A stretch of 64,000 nucleotides of DNA from JBBRHH01 sp963788015 (GCA_963788015.1 CAWBEY010000012.1:1922001-1986000); one strand, 5' to 3'; numbered from the stretch's first letter, positions 46,892-56,895 are shown. A program made the numbers and translations. Notes: generated by a model from the letters alone, not told the origin.

Positions 46892-48376
46892 CTAATGGCA
46901 TCAAGTTAAGCCTTTTTCGCGTCATTTCGTAGCTTTCTCCGCAACTCGTCTCTCGGCTTGCTCATCAAATCGTACTGTTTGGGTCTCCGCTTCCTGCATC
47001 GCGGCTCCGCACGGTTGGGGCGTAGCGGGACCACCAGCAATGTCGGCAATGTGTCGTCGGGACCCGCATGTCGGATCCATTTGTAAGCATCGGCGAAGCT
47101 GATCCGGCTCACCGGCACGTCCTGACGGTGGGCGGCCTGCATCATCACCGCCCGCACGCAATTGTAGACAATGCAGAAGATGACCAGCTCCTTGCGAACA
47201 CCCGCTTCCGTCTTACATCGCAACACGTCCATTTTCATCGTCGTCTTCAAATGCCCCAGATTTGTCTCCACGTCCCAGCGGCGCAGCCGAAGTTCCAGCA
47301 ACTCGCTGGCCGGGTACTTCTTTTCATCCTGTAGCGTCGTCATCAGCTTCAGCGTCACGTGGCCCAGCCCCGGCCGCGTCACCGTGCGACGCAATTCCCG
47401 CACGATGAGCGATTCGGGCAACGCGTCATAATCCGCCTGGCTCATCCACAGCGCCTTCTGCTGCGGCTTGAAATACTCCACCAGCTGATCTTCCTTTCCC
47501 AACGATTTGATCCATCGGGATCGAGGCATGCCCGCCACGGCGTTCTTGCCCTCGTCGGTGTGCGGCCTGCCTTTCGTGAAGTCCACGATCCGCAGATGGT
47601 GGATGGGGAACAACCCGTGCAATCCCTGCTGCTGGAGCATCGCCATATGGGCGTAGCTGCTGAAGCTGTCATCGCCGATGAGAATATCGCCCGGGTTCAG
47701 ATGAGCATGGACCTCGGGCGTCTGGGCAATATCCCCCGTGCGCAGTGGCCCGGCCCAGGTATCGAAGAGCTGTCCCGTGGCGGCGTTGAAGAGCACCAGC
47801 AGATGGGCCGCTGGAAAGCCGCATCCTTCTTTCTGCCCCGAGGGCCGCCGAAGACCTTACGCAATTCCGGCGTGTCAGGCATGGAGAAGCTGGAGCCATC
47901 GACGTGGAAAGTGCGGTGCCCATGCCACAGATGTTGTGGCTGGGTCGTCGTCGGGTATATCACATCATGCACCGCCGTCAGCAGTCCGCGGTAGACGGCC
48001 AGCGGGAGGCGTGCCCGCGCCTCGCAGTAAGCCTGCGGCGTAAAGGATTTGCCGGCGATATGACGCACTTCGCTGCAGGGTGTATTGCCGTGGACGACCT
48101 GCTGGATGAACAATCCAATGGTGGCCAGCGGATCCAGTTGTCGATCGCGCCACACATGCCGGCACTCCCGGCAAACCTCCTCGACGGTTGCACGGTCCAG
48201 CATGCACAGCGGATTGTCCTTGATCCGTTGCAGCGACGAGCCGATACTTGCCATCCGTGGCCTCCTGTTGGTTGGTGATTTTCAAAGCACCACCATTCTG
48301 ACAGGAGGCTACGTATTGCGCAAATGTAGTAAGTGCATTAACGGCGCGGAGTTATGGCTTAACTTGATGCCATTAG
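46892..48376 (-). mobile_element. IS4-family insertion sequence, 1485 bp, complete with inverted repeats and target duplication
   Basis: Both ends are the 21-bp perfect inverted repeat beginning CTAATGGCATCAAGTTAAGC (46892-46912 and 48356-48376). The 9-bp GAACCCATG flanks it on both sides (46883-46891, 48377-48385), a target-site duplication. The ends resemble IS4 termini (TAATG..ATCA.TTAAG). The transposase stop lies inside the left repeat. Perfect ends and duplication show that it inserted recently, into an existing copy of the promoter module. Confidence 0.95.
46906..48254 (-). CDS. IS4-family DDE transposase (one frame break)
   Basis: About 449 residues. The first part has ATVEEVCRECRHVWRDRQLDPLATIGLF and FHVDGSSFSMPDTPEL (first Asp of the DDE triad). 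A C lost from CCC near 47830 splits it; the joined frame reads FGGPSGQKEGCGFPAAHLLVLFNAATG. Then GDILIGDDSFSSYAHM gives the second Asp, and RRWDVETNLGHLKTTMKMD the catalytic Glu with the downstream Lys, as in the YREK motif. If the break is real the IS cannot move by itself; if it is a read error the IS is intact. Confidence 0.92.
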
Positions 48377-48888
48377 GAACCCATGCCCTTCCAACCCAGC
48401 ACCCACCAAAACCCAGGATGCACATCCGGGGCTTCTTCCCCCGCCCTCCGCAAAGCCATTTTCAGCCCCGATTCAACGCGTCGTTTGGTGGTCGATTATG
48501 TGTCGTTTGATAGTCGGTTAGTGGTCGGTTGGTGGTCGGTCATGTGTCGGTTGGTGGTCGATTGGTGGTCGGTTATGTGTCGCTTCCTACAAGCCCTTTT
48601 CGCCCTAAACCCTTGTCAACACTCACCCCCCTCCCAAAACCCCCTGCGCAACTCAATTACAACACCAAAAAGCGCCCCAAAAACCGACCACCATCCCGCC
48701 CCCCACCCTACACCCCCTCTCCCCCATTCATCCTTCTTCCTTCATCCATCTAACTTCCCCTCCCCCCTCTTCCTCAGTGTCCTCTGTGGCTCCCCCCGCA
48801 CCTAACCCACAAACCAAATGATCATCCCCAACTGGACAAAACGAACCATTCCCCGGTCGGCCAGGCCGATCAATAAATAGTGGCATCC
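48377..48888 (+). other. Second half of shared module M2, leader of the WD40 kinase gene
   Basis: No gene. It contains the GGATGCACATCC hairpin (48415-48434), GTGGTCGGTT tandem repeats (48490-48590), CCCTAAACCCTTGTCAACAC and C-rich text, all collinear with 20025-20290. The start codon region has ATAGTGGCATCCATGG without a strong ribosome site. Confidence 0.7.
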
Positions 48889-51129
48889 ATGGGTGAAACC
48901 TCGACCCCAACTTCATCCTCCGATCCCCCCCGCTCATCCGAGCGGCCCAGGCCCCGCGCGCTCCGGGATAACCGCATCGGTGTCCAACTCGGGAAGTACG
49001 TCATCACCGGCCGCCTCGGCAGCGGCGGGATGGGCATCGTCTACGAAGCCCGCGACACCCTCCTTCACCGCCAGGTCGCCATCAAGGTCTTCCGCGAATC
49101 CGCCTCCCTCACCCCCGACGGCCTCCAGCGCTTTCTCCGCGAGGCACAGGCCGTCGCCCGTCTCAGCCATCCCAACGTCATCGCCATCTTCGAAATCGAC
49201 TACAAGGAAAAAGTCCACTACATGGCCATGGAACTCGTCGCCGCCGGAAGCGCTGAAGATCTCATCCGCACCCGCGGCACGGTGCACTGGCGCGAGGCCA
49301 CCCGCATCGTCGCAGAGGCTTGTCGCGGCCTCGCCGCCGCCCACGACGCCGGCCTCATCCACCGCGACATCAAACCCGCCAATATCCTCATCGCCGCCGA
49401 CACCCCCGACACCCTCGACCCCGCCGTGAAGCTCGCCGATTTTGGCCTCGCCAAGCCCTCCGATTCCTCGGCCGTTTCCATGACTGCGGCCGACAAACTC
49501 ATGGGCACCCCCCATTACATGAGCCCCGAACAATGCCGCGCCGAAAAGCTCGACGTCCGCAGCGACGTCTACGCACTGGGCGCCACCTACTACGCCCTCC
49601 TCGCCGGCAAGCCCCCCTTCGCCGGCGACGTGCCGCTGCAGGTTATGTTCGCCCACTGCTCCAACCCCATCCCCGATCCGCGCACCACCATCAGCCACGT
49701 CCCCCCTGAATGCTCGGCCATCATCCATCGCGCCATGGCCAAAGAGGCCCGCGACCGCTACCCCTCCGCCCAGGCGATCCTCGCCGACCTCGAATCCGTT
49801 CTGGGCCTACCAGACGAAATGCCCGAAGAAACCGTCGATGCCCCCGACCTCCTCGATCTCGACCAGGAGCAACCCGCCGCTCCCCCGCCGCCCTCATCGC
49901 TCAAACGCCACTGGCCCATCTGGGCCGGGCTCGCTGCGGCCGTGCTCACGCTCCTCCTCATCCGCCCATTCCTCGGCCCCAGCCCCGCCCGCCACGATAC
50001 TCCTCCCCGCGACTCGGGCACCAACGCCGAAACGCCCATCAGCAAAGCCCCCTTCACCTCCCAGACCGGCTCAACCACCGCCCCCGCCCAGCTCGCAGAC
50101 GCCGCCCCCTCACCTGCCTCCCCACCACTCGCCCCCCGCCGCCTGCGCATGATCGACACCACCCGCTTCACCGTCCCCGTGAACGGGCATATCAGCTCCG
50201 TTGCAATCTCTCCGAACGGAAGACTCATAGCAGCAACCGCCTTCGACGAGGGTGGCGGCGTCACCGTCTTCAACTGGGCCACCGGCCTCCAGCACCGCAC
50301 TCTCTGGGCCAAAACCGCCATGAACGGCGTCGCCTTCTCCCCCGACGGCGCAATTCTCTACGCCGGCACGTTCAAAACGTCGGCAGCAAACGCCGCCCCC
50401 AACATCCGCCGCTTTCGCATGAGCGGCCAGGAACTCCCCCCCATCGGCCCCACCAACCCCGGCGGCGTCCTCGCCCTGGCCATTTCCCCCACAGGCCACT
50501 ACCTCGCCGTTGGCCTCGACGTTAGTGGAGATTCAACACCCCCCACCGTCGTGCTCGACACCGCCGACAACTGCCGCGAAGTCGGCGTTCTGTCCCAGTC
50601 GGGCAAGTTCGTCCGCTCATTGGCATTCGGCAATGATCACATCCTCGCCACCGCCGGCGACGACACCACGCTTCACCTCTGGAACACCCCGCCCTGGACC
50701 AGCGCCGCCGAACCCGACACCGGCGGACCAATCTACGCCCTCGCCTGCTCCGCCGACGCAAAACTCGTCGCCTGCGCCGCCGACTGCATCGTCACCATCT
50801 ACTCCACCTACGACACCCACCGCCGCATGCAGTTTCGCGGCATGCCCGGCATGCGGTCGCTGGCCTTCACCCGCGACAGCAGCCTCCTCGCCGTCGGCAC
50901 CGGCGACGACGACCGCCACGGCGAAATTACCCTCTACACCACCAGCAAGGGCCTTCCCGTCCTGCGCCTCACCGGCCACGGCGCAAAGGTCACCGCCCTG
51001 GCCTTCAGCGAAGACGGCAAGTCCATCGTCTCTGGAGGCTGGGACCGCCAGATCAAGCTCTGGGACATCGCCCAATGGCTACCCGGAGGCATCCACTCAA
51101 CAATCGAAAAAGGAGATCCCCAGCCCTGA
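48889..51129 (+). CDS. Membrane Ser/Thr protein kinase with C-terminal WD40 sensor
   Basis: 746 residues, intact. PknB-type kinase at residues 37-300: GRLGSGGMGIVYEA, Lys66 in VAIKVF, HRDIKPAN (H158-D160), DFG at 184-186, GTPHYMSPEQ activation end, DVRSDVYALGATYYALLAGKPPF. One membrane helix lies at about 343-364 (WPIWAGLAAAVLTLLLI). A Pro/Ala linker leads to a WD40 propeller at about 420-745 (VAISPNGRLIAATAFD, VAFSPDGAILYAG, LAFTRDSSLLAVGTGD, VTALAFSEDGKSIVSGGWDRQIKLWDIAQW). GTG 48880 could be an alternative start. It faces the GYF kinase at the end of the Tad operon. It likely senses an external or periplasmic cue. The IS lies in its upstream module. Confidence 0.95.
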   Translation: MGETSTPTSSSDPPRSSERPRPRALRDNRIGVQLGKYVITGRLGSGGMGIVYEARDTLLHRQVAIKVFRESASLTPDGLQRFLREAQAVARLSHPNVIAIFEIDYKEKVHYMAMELVAAGSAEDLIRTRGTVHWREATRIVAEACRGLAAAHDAGLIHRDIKPANILIAADTPDTLDPAVKLADFGLAKPSDSSAVSMTAADKLMGTPHYMSPEQCRAEKLDVRSDVYALGATYYALLAGKPPFAGDVPLQVMFAHCSNPIPDPRTTISHVPPECSAIIHRAMAKEARDRYPSAQAILADLESVLGLPDEMPEETVDAPDLLDLDQEQPAAPPPPSSLKRHWPIWAGLAAAVLTLLLIRPFLGPSPARHDTPPRDSGTNAETPISKAPFTSQTGSTTAPAQLADAAPSPASPPLAPRRLRMIDTTRFTVPVNGHISSVAISPNGRLIAATAFDEGGGVTVFNWATGLQHRTLWAKTAMNGVAFSPDGAILYAGTFKTSAANAAPNIRRFRMSGQELPPIGPTNPGGVLALAISPTGHYLAVGLDVSGDSTPPTVVLDTADNCREVGVLSQSGKFVRSLAFGNDHILATAGDDTTLHLWNTPPWTSAAEPDTGGPIYALACSADAKLVACAADCIVTIYSTYDTHRRMQFRGMPGMRSLAFTRDSSLLAVGTGDDDRHGEITLYTTSKGLPVLRLTGHGAKVTALAFSEDGKSIVSGGWDRQIKLWDIAQWLPGGIHSTIEKGDPQP

Positions 51130-51143
51130 CGGGTGCCGACAAG

Positions 51144-52358
51144 CTATCCCCCAAACAATCCTTCAACGCTCGCCGCCGGAAGCCACGTGACCTGATCGGT
51201 GGAAACATGATGCAGCCGCGACACCAACCCCTGACGCACCTGCCGCTGCAACACCGCATAATCAAACGGCCCGCTCACCCGCCCGCGCAGTTTCACAAAA
51301 TACCGCTGCCCCGCCGCCATCGTCGCCCCGCCCCCACCTCCCGATGGCTCCGGGATCAAGGGTGGCGGCTTGGCGCTCGCGCTCCAAAGCCCGCCGCCGG
51401 CGCGCGGCGCCATGGCCGGCTCAATGGGCAACGCCGGTGCCGCCGTTCGCAAGCCTCCGCCCACCACTCCCCGCCCCATCGAGGCCTGCGCTGGCACCGC
51501 GGCCGCCTGTTTCAACTCCGCCAACACCGCCGGTGCATCCGAATAGCGTTGTGCCGCATCCTTGTTCATCAGCCGCGCAATGATCTCCGACAGCCCCTGC
51601 GGAAAATCCTTCCGCAATTCATGAATCGCTGGTGCGGCCGTCCCAATCGAGCAATGCCACGCCATCCATTTGGCGGGGCTGGCCTCCTTGGTCGATCCGC
51701 GCTCATCAAAAACTGCCGGAAACTGCTGCCGATAGTTCCTGCCCCCCAGCGACATCTCAAACGCAATGTGCCCCAGCGCATACAAATCCGTCGACGGCAT
51801 CACCCGTCCAAAGTCCCGGCTCAACAGTTCCGGCGCCGCATAGCGCACCGTCGCCAGCACGCGCGTCTTTTCGACAGTCGCCAGCCCGGACATTCCAAAG
51901 TCGCTGATTTTGTAGCTTCCCCGCCCATCCGAAAGAACGTTGGCCGGCTTCAGATCGTTGTGCAAAACCGCCGGCGTCTGGGTGTGCATCGCCGCCAGGC
52001 CCTGCGTCACGTGCTCCAGCATCCGCACCACCGCCGCCACCGCCGCCGGCTGTTCGGTAATCTCCATCTCCAGGTTCAGCGGCAGATATTCCAGCGCGAT
52101 CCACGGCGTCCCGTCACTGATGGCCGCGCTGTACATCGTCACAATATTGGGATGCCCGCCAATGGCCACCAGCGTCCGCACCTCCTCGGCAAACCGCGCC
52201 TTGGCCTTGGGGTCCGACCGCGAGTTTCCCGGCAGCACCTTGAGCGCCACCGTGCGCTTCACGCCGCCGGGCAGTTGTTCCTCGGCCTTGTACACCGACC
52301 CGCCGCCCCCTTCGCTGAGGAGCTCACTCAAGATAAATCGATCGATCTGTTTCTTCAC
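51144..52358 (-). CDS. Soluble Ser/Thr kinase with a GYF_2 tail, last gene of the Tad operon
   Basis: 404 residues from GTG 52358 (AGGA 7 nt upstream). Kinase domain 8-280: SEGGGGSVYKAEEQ, Lys40 in VALKVL, VLHNDLKPANVL (H133-N134-D135), DFG at 153-155, APE at 175-177, DLYALGHIAFEM. The usual HRD is HND, so it is a non-RD kinase that may not need activation-loop phosphorylation. After a Pro/Gly linker, residues about 352-402 (YFVKLRGRVSGPFDYAVLQRQVRQGLVSRLHHVSTDQVTWLPA) form a GYF_2 domain, a peptide-binding module frequent in planctomycetes. Nine bp separate it from the FHA gene upstream, so it is cotranscribed and is a good candidate to phosphorylate the FHA ligands of this operon. Confidence 0.9.
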   Translation of the reverse strand: MKKQIDRFILSELLSEGGGGSVYKAEEQLPGGVKRTVALKVLPGNSRSDPKAKARFAEEVRTLVAIGGHPNIVTMYSAAISDGTPWIALEYLPLNLEMEITEQPAAVAAVVRMLEHVTQGLAAMHTQTPAVLHNDLKPANVLSDGRGSYKISDFGMSGLATVEKTRVLATVRYAAPELLSRDFGRVMPSTDLYALGHIAFEMSLGGRNYRQQFPAVFDERGSTKEASPAKWMAWHCSIGTAAPAIHELRKDFPQGLSEIIARLMNKDAAQRYSDAPAVLAELKQAAAVPAQASMGRGVVGGGLRTAAPALPIEPAMAPRAGGGLWSASAKPPPLIPEPSGGGGGATMAAGQRYFVKLRGRVSGPFDYAVLQRQVRQGLVSRLHHVSTDQVTWLPAASVEGLFGG

Positions 52359-52367
52359 GCTGCTGTC

Positions 52368-53132
52368 CTACTTCTTGCCCGCCTGGTTCTCCTTCGCGCT
52401 CCACTTCAGCCGCCGAATAATAAACTGCACCAGCGCCGCCCCCGCCTCGTCATCGCTCAATATCTCACTCTTGTTCAGCGGGTTCAACAAGTTATTCAGG
52501 GCCACCGGGTGCGCCAGCGAAAGCTCCTGCAAGTGCATCTGCTCTTCCGCGCTATCCAGCATCAGTCGCAGTCGCAGCCATCGCCCCTGCGATCTCATGT
52601 AATCCTGCGCCTGCTCCAGCTTCCAGGCCTCCGCAAAGATCGTGTCAGTCCCCTTCGGAAGCCGATGCCCTTTCACTTCCAATCTCAGCCACGCGTTCAA
52701 CGCCGAGTAAGCCTTGCTCCAATCATCGGCCGGCCGCGCGGGCTTGAACGGATTAAACGCCAGCACCACGCCCCCGATCAGCAACACCCCCACCAGCGCC
52801 CCCAGCAGCAGCGTCTTTTGCCCGCTTGCCACGTTGTCGCCAGTGGCATCCAGGCGCAGCACCGTCTCCCCATCCAGCCGGATAACACCCCGCGGCCGAA
52901 GCTTCACCGCCCCCGCCACCTTCGCATCATCCACAAACGTCCCCGAAGCCGACAGGTTCTCGATCACGTACTCTTCGCCGCTCCGCGTGATCACAGCGTG
53001 CTCGTAAGAAACCCCCGGCGCAGTCAACCGCAGCCGCGCCTTGCCACCCCGGCCAATCAACGTCGGCCCCGGCGGCAGCGCGATCTCCGCGCCCTTGTCC
53101 GGCCCCTCAATAACTCGAATCACACAGTCCAT
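52368..53132 (-). CDS. Membrane-anchored FHA protein in the Tad operon
   Basis: 254 residues, intact. The FHA domain is residues 1-95: G27-R28 in LIGRGGKARLRL, S42 and H45 in GVSYEHAVI, N59 in ENLSASGTFVDD; all phosphothreonine-binding residues are present. A membrane helix (TLLLGALVGVLLIGGVVLAF, about 106-125) is followed by a helical domain of about 125 residues without a recognised family. It lies between tadC and the GYF kinase, 31 bp from tadC and 9 bp from the kinase. It would bring phosphorylated proteins to the secretion system. Confidence 0.9.
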   Translation of the reverse strand: MDCVIRVIEGPDKGAEIALPPGPTLIGRGGKARLRLTAPGVSYEHAVITRSGEEYVIENLSASGTFVDDAKVAGAVKLRPRGVIRLDGETVLRLDATGDNVASGQKTLLLGALVGVLLIGGVVLAFNPFKPARPADDWSKAYSALNAWLRLEVKGHRLPKGTDTIFAEAWKLEQAQDYMRSQGRWLRLRLMLDSAEEQMHLQELSLAHPVALNNLLNPLNKSEILSDDEAGAALVQFIIRRLKWSAKENQAGKK

Positions 53133-53162
53133 TCAAACCGCCTCAACTGCTCCACCACGGTA

Positions 53163-54101
53163 CTACTTCAAGACCAACCCGCCGCGCAAAAACCGTACGA
53201 TAATGGGCCCAAACAGCATCAACACTGCCGCCGCCAGCACCAGCGTCGAGGGCAGCATCACCAGCACGCCCGCGCTTCCGGCCGTCGCCTGTGCCTGCAA
53301 TACCCGCTCGGCCATCATCCGATCCGACAACCGCTCCAGCGTCTCGGCCAGCGGCCACCCCAGTTCCTCCGACTGCGTGATGCTATCCGACAAAAGCGTC
53401 ACGTCCGGAATCTCAAGCCGCTCCGCGAACCGCTTCATCGCTTCCACGCGCGGCGAGCCCATGTTAATCTCCGCCAGCACCTGCCCCAACTCCACGCCGA
53501 TCGGGTGCTCCGCATAATCCTCCACCACCCGCCCCAGCGCAATGCCCAGCGAGGTGCCCGACTTCAAAATCAGCACCAGCAGATCGAGCACATATGGCAA
53601 CGCCTGCATCACCTGCGTCTGGCGCACCTTCGCCTGACTCTTCAGATTCGAGACCACCGCCAGGAAGCCAATTGGCAATCCCAGAAATCCAATCCACGCT
53701 GCCCCCACGCCAATCAGCACGACGGCCGAGAACCCGAGGAAAAATGTAAAGAAAACCCCCAGCACAAAACCAATCGCCACCACCTCATCATCCTCAAGCC
53801 CCCCGGGATAACCGGCCCGCGCATACGGCCCGCGCACATAATCCCGCAGCGTGCTCAGTTGCAGCCGATCCACCGGCGCAGCCATCAGCCGCAGAAACGG
53901 ATAGACAGCCCGCAACACAGGCGACTTCTCCAGCGCCCGCCTTCGCACTTCCGCCCTGCGCATCGAAGTGCCGGCGTAAACCAAACCCTCCAGCCCCTCC
54001 ACCTGCATCATCCGATGCGCTGCCAATACAAACAGCGCGGTTGCGGTGCCAAAAGCACAGCAAGCCAGGATCTTCAAAATAAGTGGCCCGACGTCATGCA
54101 T
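53163..54101 (-). CDS. tadC: Tad secretion inner-membrane protein TadC
   Basis: 312 residues, intact, T2SF domain (GspF fold). It has an N-terminal helix, RDYVRGPYARAGYPGGLEDDEVVAIGFVLGVFFTFFLG and the T2SF core LDLLVLILKSGTSLGIALGRVVEDYAEHPIGVELGQVLAEINMGSPRVEAMKRFAERL, then MLPSTLVLAAAVLMLFGPIIVRFL. It pairs with TadB to form the platform on which TadA works. 21 bp from the tadB stop. Confidence 0.93.
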   Translation of the reverse strand: MHDVGPLILKILACCAFGTATALFVLAAHRMMQVEGLEGLVYAGTSMRRAEVRRRALEKSPVLRAVYPFLRLMAAPVDRLQLSTLRDYVRGPYARAGYPGGLEDDEVVAIGFVLGVFFTFFLGFSAVVLIGVGAAWIGFLGLPIGFLAVVSNLKSQAKVRQTQVMQALPYVLDLLVLILKSGTSLGIALGRVVEDYAEHPIGVELGQVLAEINMGSPRVEAMKRFAERLEIPDVTLLSDSITQSEELGWPLAETLERLSDRMMAERVLQAQATAGSAGVLVMLPSTLVLAAAVLMLFGPIIVRFLRGGLVLK

Positions 54102-54122
54102 AGCTCGCTCAAGTCAAGCAGA

Positions 54123-54963
54123 TCAAATCTCCGTACGCGTGATTTTTCCGGCAAAGTAAACGCCAAGCGCCGTCAACGCTCCGGCCGCCAGCAACACGCC
54201 ATACCCTTGCGGCGTGGTGAACAGCATCTTCACACCCGCCGAATCCACGCTGGCCATCATCAACAGCATCAGCACCGGCGCGACACATCAGCACCTTGAT
54301 GTTGGTCCGGCCTTCGGACGTGTGCGCCTCCACCGTCTTGCGCATGTGCTGGAGCTTGTCGAGCGACTGCGAAATCCGGCTCAACGTCTCAGCCACGTCG
54401 CCGCCCATCTCACGGTTGAGCAACAAGGCCGATGCGAACAAGTTAAAATTCGCCAGCGCCAATCGCTCCTTGGCCTCGCGAATAGTGGACTCCAGATCAG
54501 CCCCATACGCATAGCGGCTGGCCATGATCTGAAACTCCGCCTTGATCGGCGCCGGAGCATGATCCGCCAGCCGCTGCAGCGCCTGCACCAAGGTCAGCCC
54601 GGCGCGAATGCTGTTGCACATGGACGTAATCGCCGCCGGCAGTTGTTGATCGATCTTGGCCTTGCGCTTCTTCCAGGCCGAGTTCACCAGCAAACGCGGC
54701 ACGGCAAGCAACACCAGCCAGACCGCCAGCCCCACAAACGGATTGGGCGACATCCAGAGAAAGAAGACCAGAAACAGCCCAAGGATCGAGTAGAAGGCAA
54801 GCGTGAGGGCCTCAGCGTTCATGGGCTTTGGATCAAAACGCAGCGACGTTTCACGCAGCCACTCGGCATCGGCACGGTATCGCCGCATGATGCCCTCCCG
54901 GCCGGCCCAGACCAGGAGCGCAATCGCCAAGCCCGCCAACGCCGCTATCCCGAGCGGGATCAT
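54123..54963 (-). CDS. tadB: Tad secretion inner-membrane protein TadB (one frame break)
   Basis: About 280 residues. MIPLGIAALAGLAIALLVWAG starts it; the T2SF core is LPAAITSMCNSIRAGLTLVQALQRLADHAPAPIKAEFQIMASRYAYGADLESTI and NREMGGDVAETLSRISQSLDKL. A break near 54280 hides the true tail APVLMLLMMASVDSAGVKML FTTPQGYGVLL, ending RTEI with a stop at 54123. Its ATG overlaps the tadA stop as ATGA. Confidence 0.92.
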
Positions 54964-56844
54964 GCGCTCACCTGCTCAAACCAGGAGCGAATCTGCAAGA
55001 ACCCCTTTTCCACCATCTCCCCCAGAAAGCTCGGCATGAAGCCCGTCGGCCGAAGCGTCCATACGCCGTCGGTGTCGTAGGCGCGCATGATGTCCCGGGT
55101 CTCCACTTCGCCGGTCTGCGGATGCAGGCCAATCACTTCGCTCACCTGCTTCACAAGCCGCTGGCCATTGCTAAGCCGCTCGGTGTGGACGATGACATGA
55201 ATGGCTTGAGCAATCTGCCGCCGCACCGCCTGGAGCGGGATGTCCGCACCCATCAGCACCATCGTCTCAAGGCGTGTGATGGCGTCGTAGGCGCTGTTGG
55301 CGTGCACGGTGGTCATCGAGCCGGCATGGCCGGTGTTCATCGCCTGGAGCATGTCCACGGCTTCGTCCCCGCGGCACTCGCCGACGATCACCCGGTCGGG
55401 CCGCATGCGCAGGGCGTTCTTCACCAGATCGCGAATGGTGTACGCACCCGCCCCCTCGGCATTGGCCGGCCGCGTTTCCAGGGTGACGACGTGGTCTTGC
55501 TGCAGCCGCAGTTCGGCCGCGTCTTCCACCGTCACCAGTCGCTCGGCGGCCGGGATCATTCCGCTCAGCACGTTCAGCAACGTCGTCTTGCCCGAACCCG
55601 TGCCTCCCGACACCAGCACGTTGCACCGGAATCGCACACAAGCCTTCAAGAGCGCCACCGTCGGCATGGTGATGGATTGCCAGCGCACCAGGTCTTCGAC
55701 GCTGACGCGGAACACAGGAAACTTGCGGATGGTGATGCACGGCCCTGCGCACGGCCACCGGCTCAATCACCGCGTTAACGCGCGACCCATCCTTCAGCGG
55801 CGCATCCACCAGCGGCTGCGAGCGATCGATGCGCCGGCCCAGCGGCGCGACAATGCGCTCGATGATGGAAACGGCCGACTCTTCCGACGGAAAGGTCTGC
55901 GGCACCTTCATCAGCCGGCCGCCGCGCTCGATGTAGATCAGCGACGGCGTCACCACCATGATTTCCGTAATGCTGGGCGAGCGCAGCAGATCCTCCAGCG
56001 GCCCAAGCCCGAAGATCATGTCGTACAACAGCTTCTTCAGGTATGACGCCGCCAGATACGTCCGCACGTTTTCCAGGATGTCTTCGAGCACGCCCGTCAC
56101 CGCCTGCTCGAAGCCGGTGTCGATCAAATCTTCTGCATTTGCCGGCAGCGGCTTGTGCTCCACCAGCCCCACCTTCAGCGCCACCCGCACCACCGCCTGA
56201 TTGATCGTGCCTTCCAGGTCAGCGTTGACGCCCAACTCCGTCCACCCGGCCGACACTTTGGCTTCCTTGGCGATGCGCCGATAAACCCAGTCGCTCAGCC
56301 TGGCCCGCATGGCCCGCCGGAGGATCAACGGCGTCAACTCCGATTCAAAGACCTGCGTCTTAAACTCCCCCAGCAATAGATCGTCAACGATGCGATTCAG
56401 CTTATCCGTGCGGTCAGCCGAAAAATCCCCTTGGGCCCATGCCCCTAGCCGCAGGTCAAGACGGCGCAGGACATTGGCGTGCAGAATGTTCTGCATCTCG
56501 GTCAGCCGTTCCTGGATGGCCGGCGCCCCCGCCTTACCGTCCTCGCGCTGGGTGTCGGCCAGCGTGAGCACGTACTCCATGATCTTCATCCGGGCCGCGC
56601 CGCGGATGGGGACCTTCTGCCCCGCCTTGTATTCCTTGCCGTCGATTTCCACCGGGTTCACGCCCGGCAAAAGCTCCACCTCCCAGCCCCCCTCCGCCCG
56701 CTCCACCCGCGCATGCTGGGCCGACACAAAACGTGAATCCAGCTTCACGTCACACGGCCCATCCCGCCCGATCAGGAAACCGGCCTGACCATCAAACCCA
56801 ATCCACTGGCGATTGGTCAACGTGTTTTGGACTAGCACTCGCAT
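54960..56844 (-). CDS. tadA: TadA/CpaF secretion ATPase with an N-terminal FHA domain (one frame break)
   Basis: About 628 residues. Residues 1-97 form an FHA domain: IGRDGPCDVKLD with G26-R27, FVSAQHARVE with S41 and H44. Then comes the CpaF N-terminal helical domain and ATPase: RMMKVPQTFPSEESAVSIIERIVAPLGRRID, Walker A SGGTGSGKTTLLN, the Asp and Walker B region RPDRVIVGECRGDEAVDML, and the His-box TGHAGSMTTVHANSA. A break near 55745 separates the halves; the joined frame reads EPVAV-GPCITIRKFP. CpaF powers assembly of Flp pili or secretion. The FHA fusion is unusual and suggests phosphothreonine control of the motor. ATG 56844 is preferred to an upstream TTG. Confidence 0.92.
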
Positions 56845-56895
56845 AAGGATCAAACAATCTCTGGCGTGTTCTTCAAGCGGGCCGCATCCGGCAAC

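Noticed and set aside
51075..54299. A 1074-residue open frame opposite the kinase and Tad genes
   Set aside because: It is Arg/His/Pro-rich and antisense to several well conserved genes; GC-rich codons on the other strand leave no stops. It has no domain.
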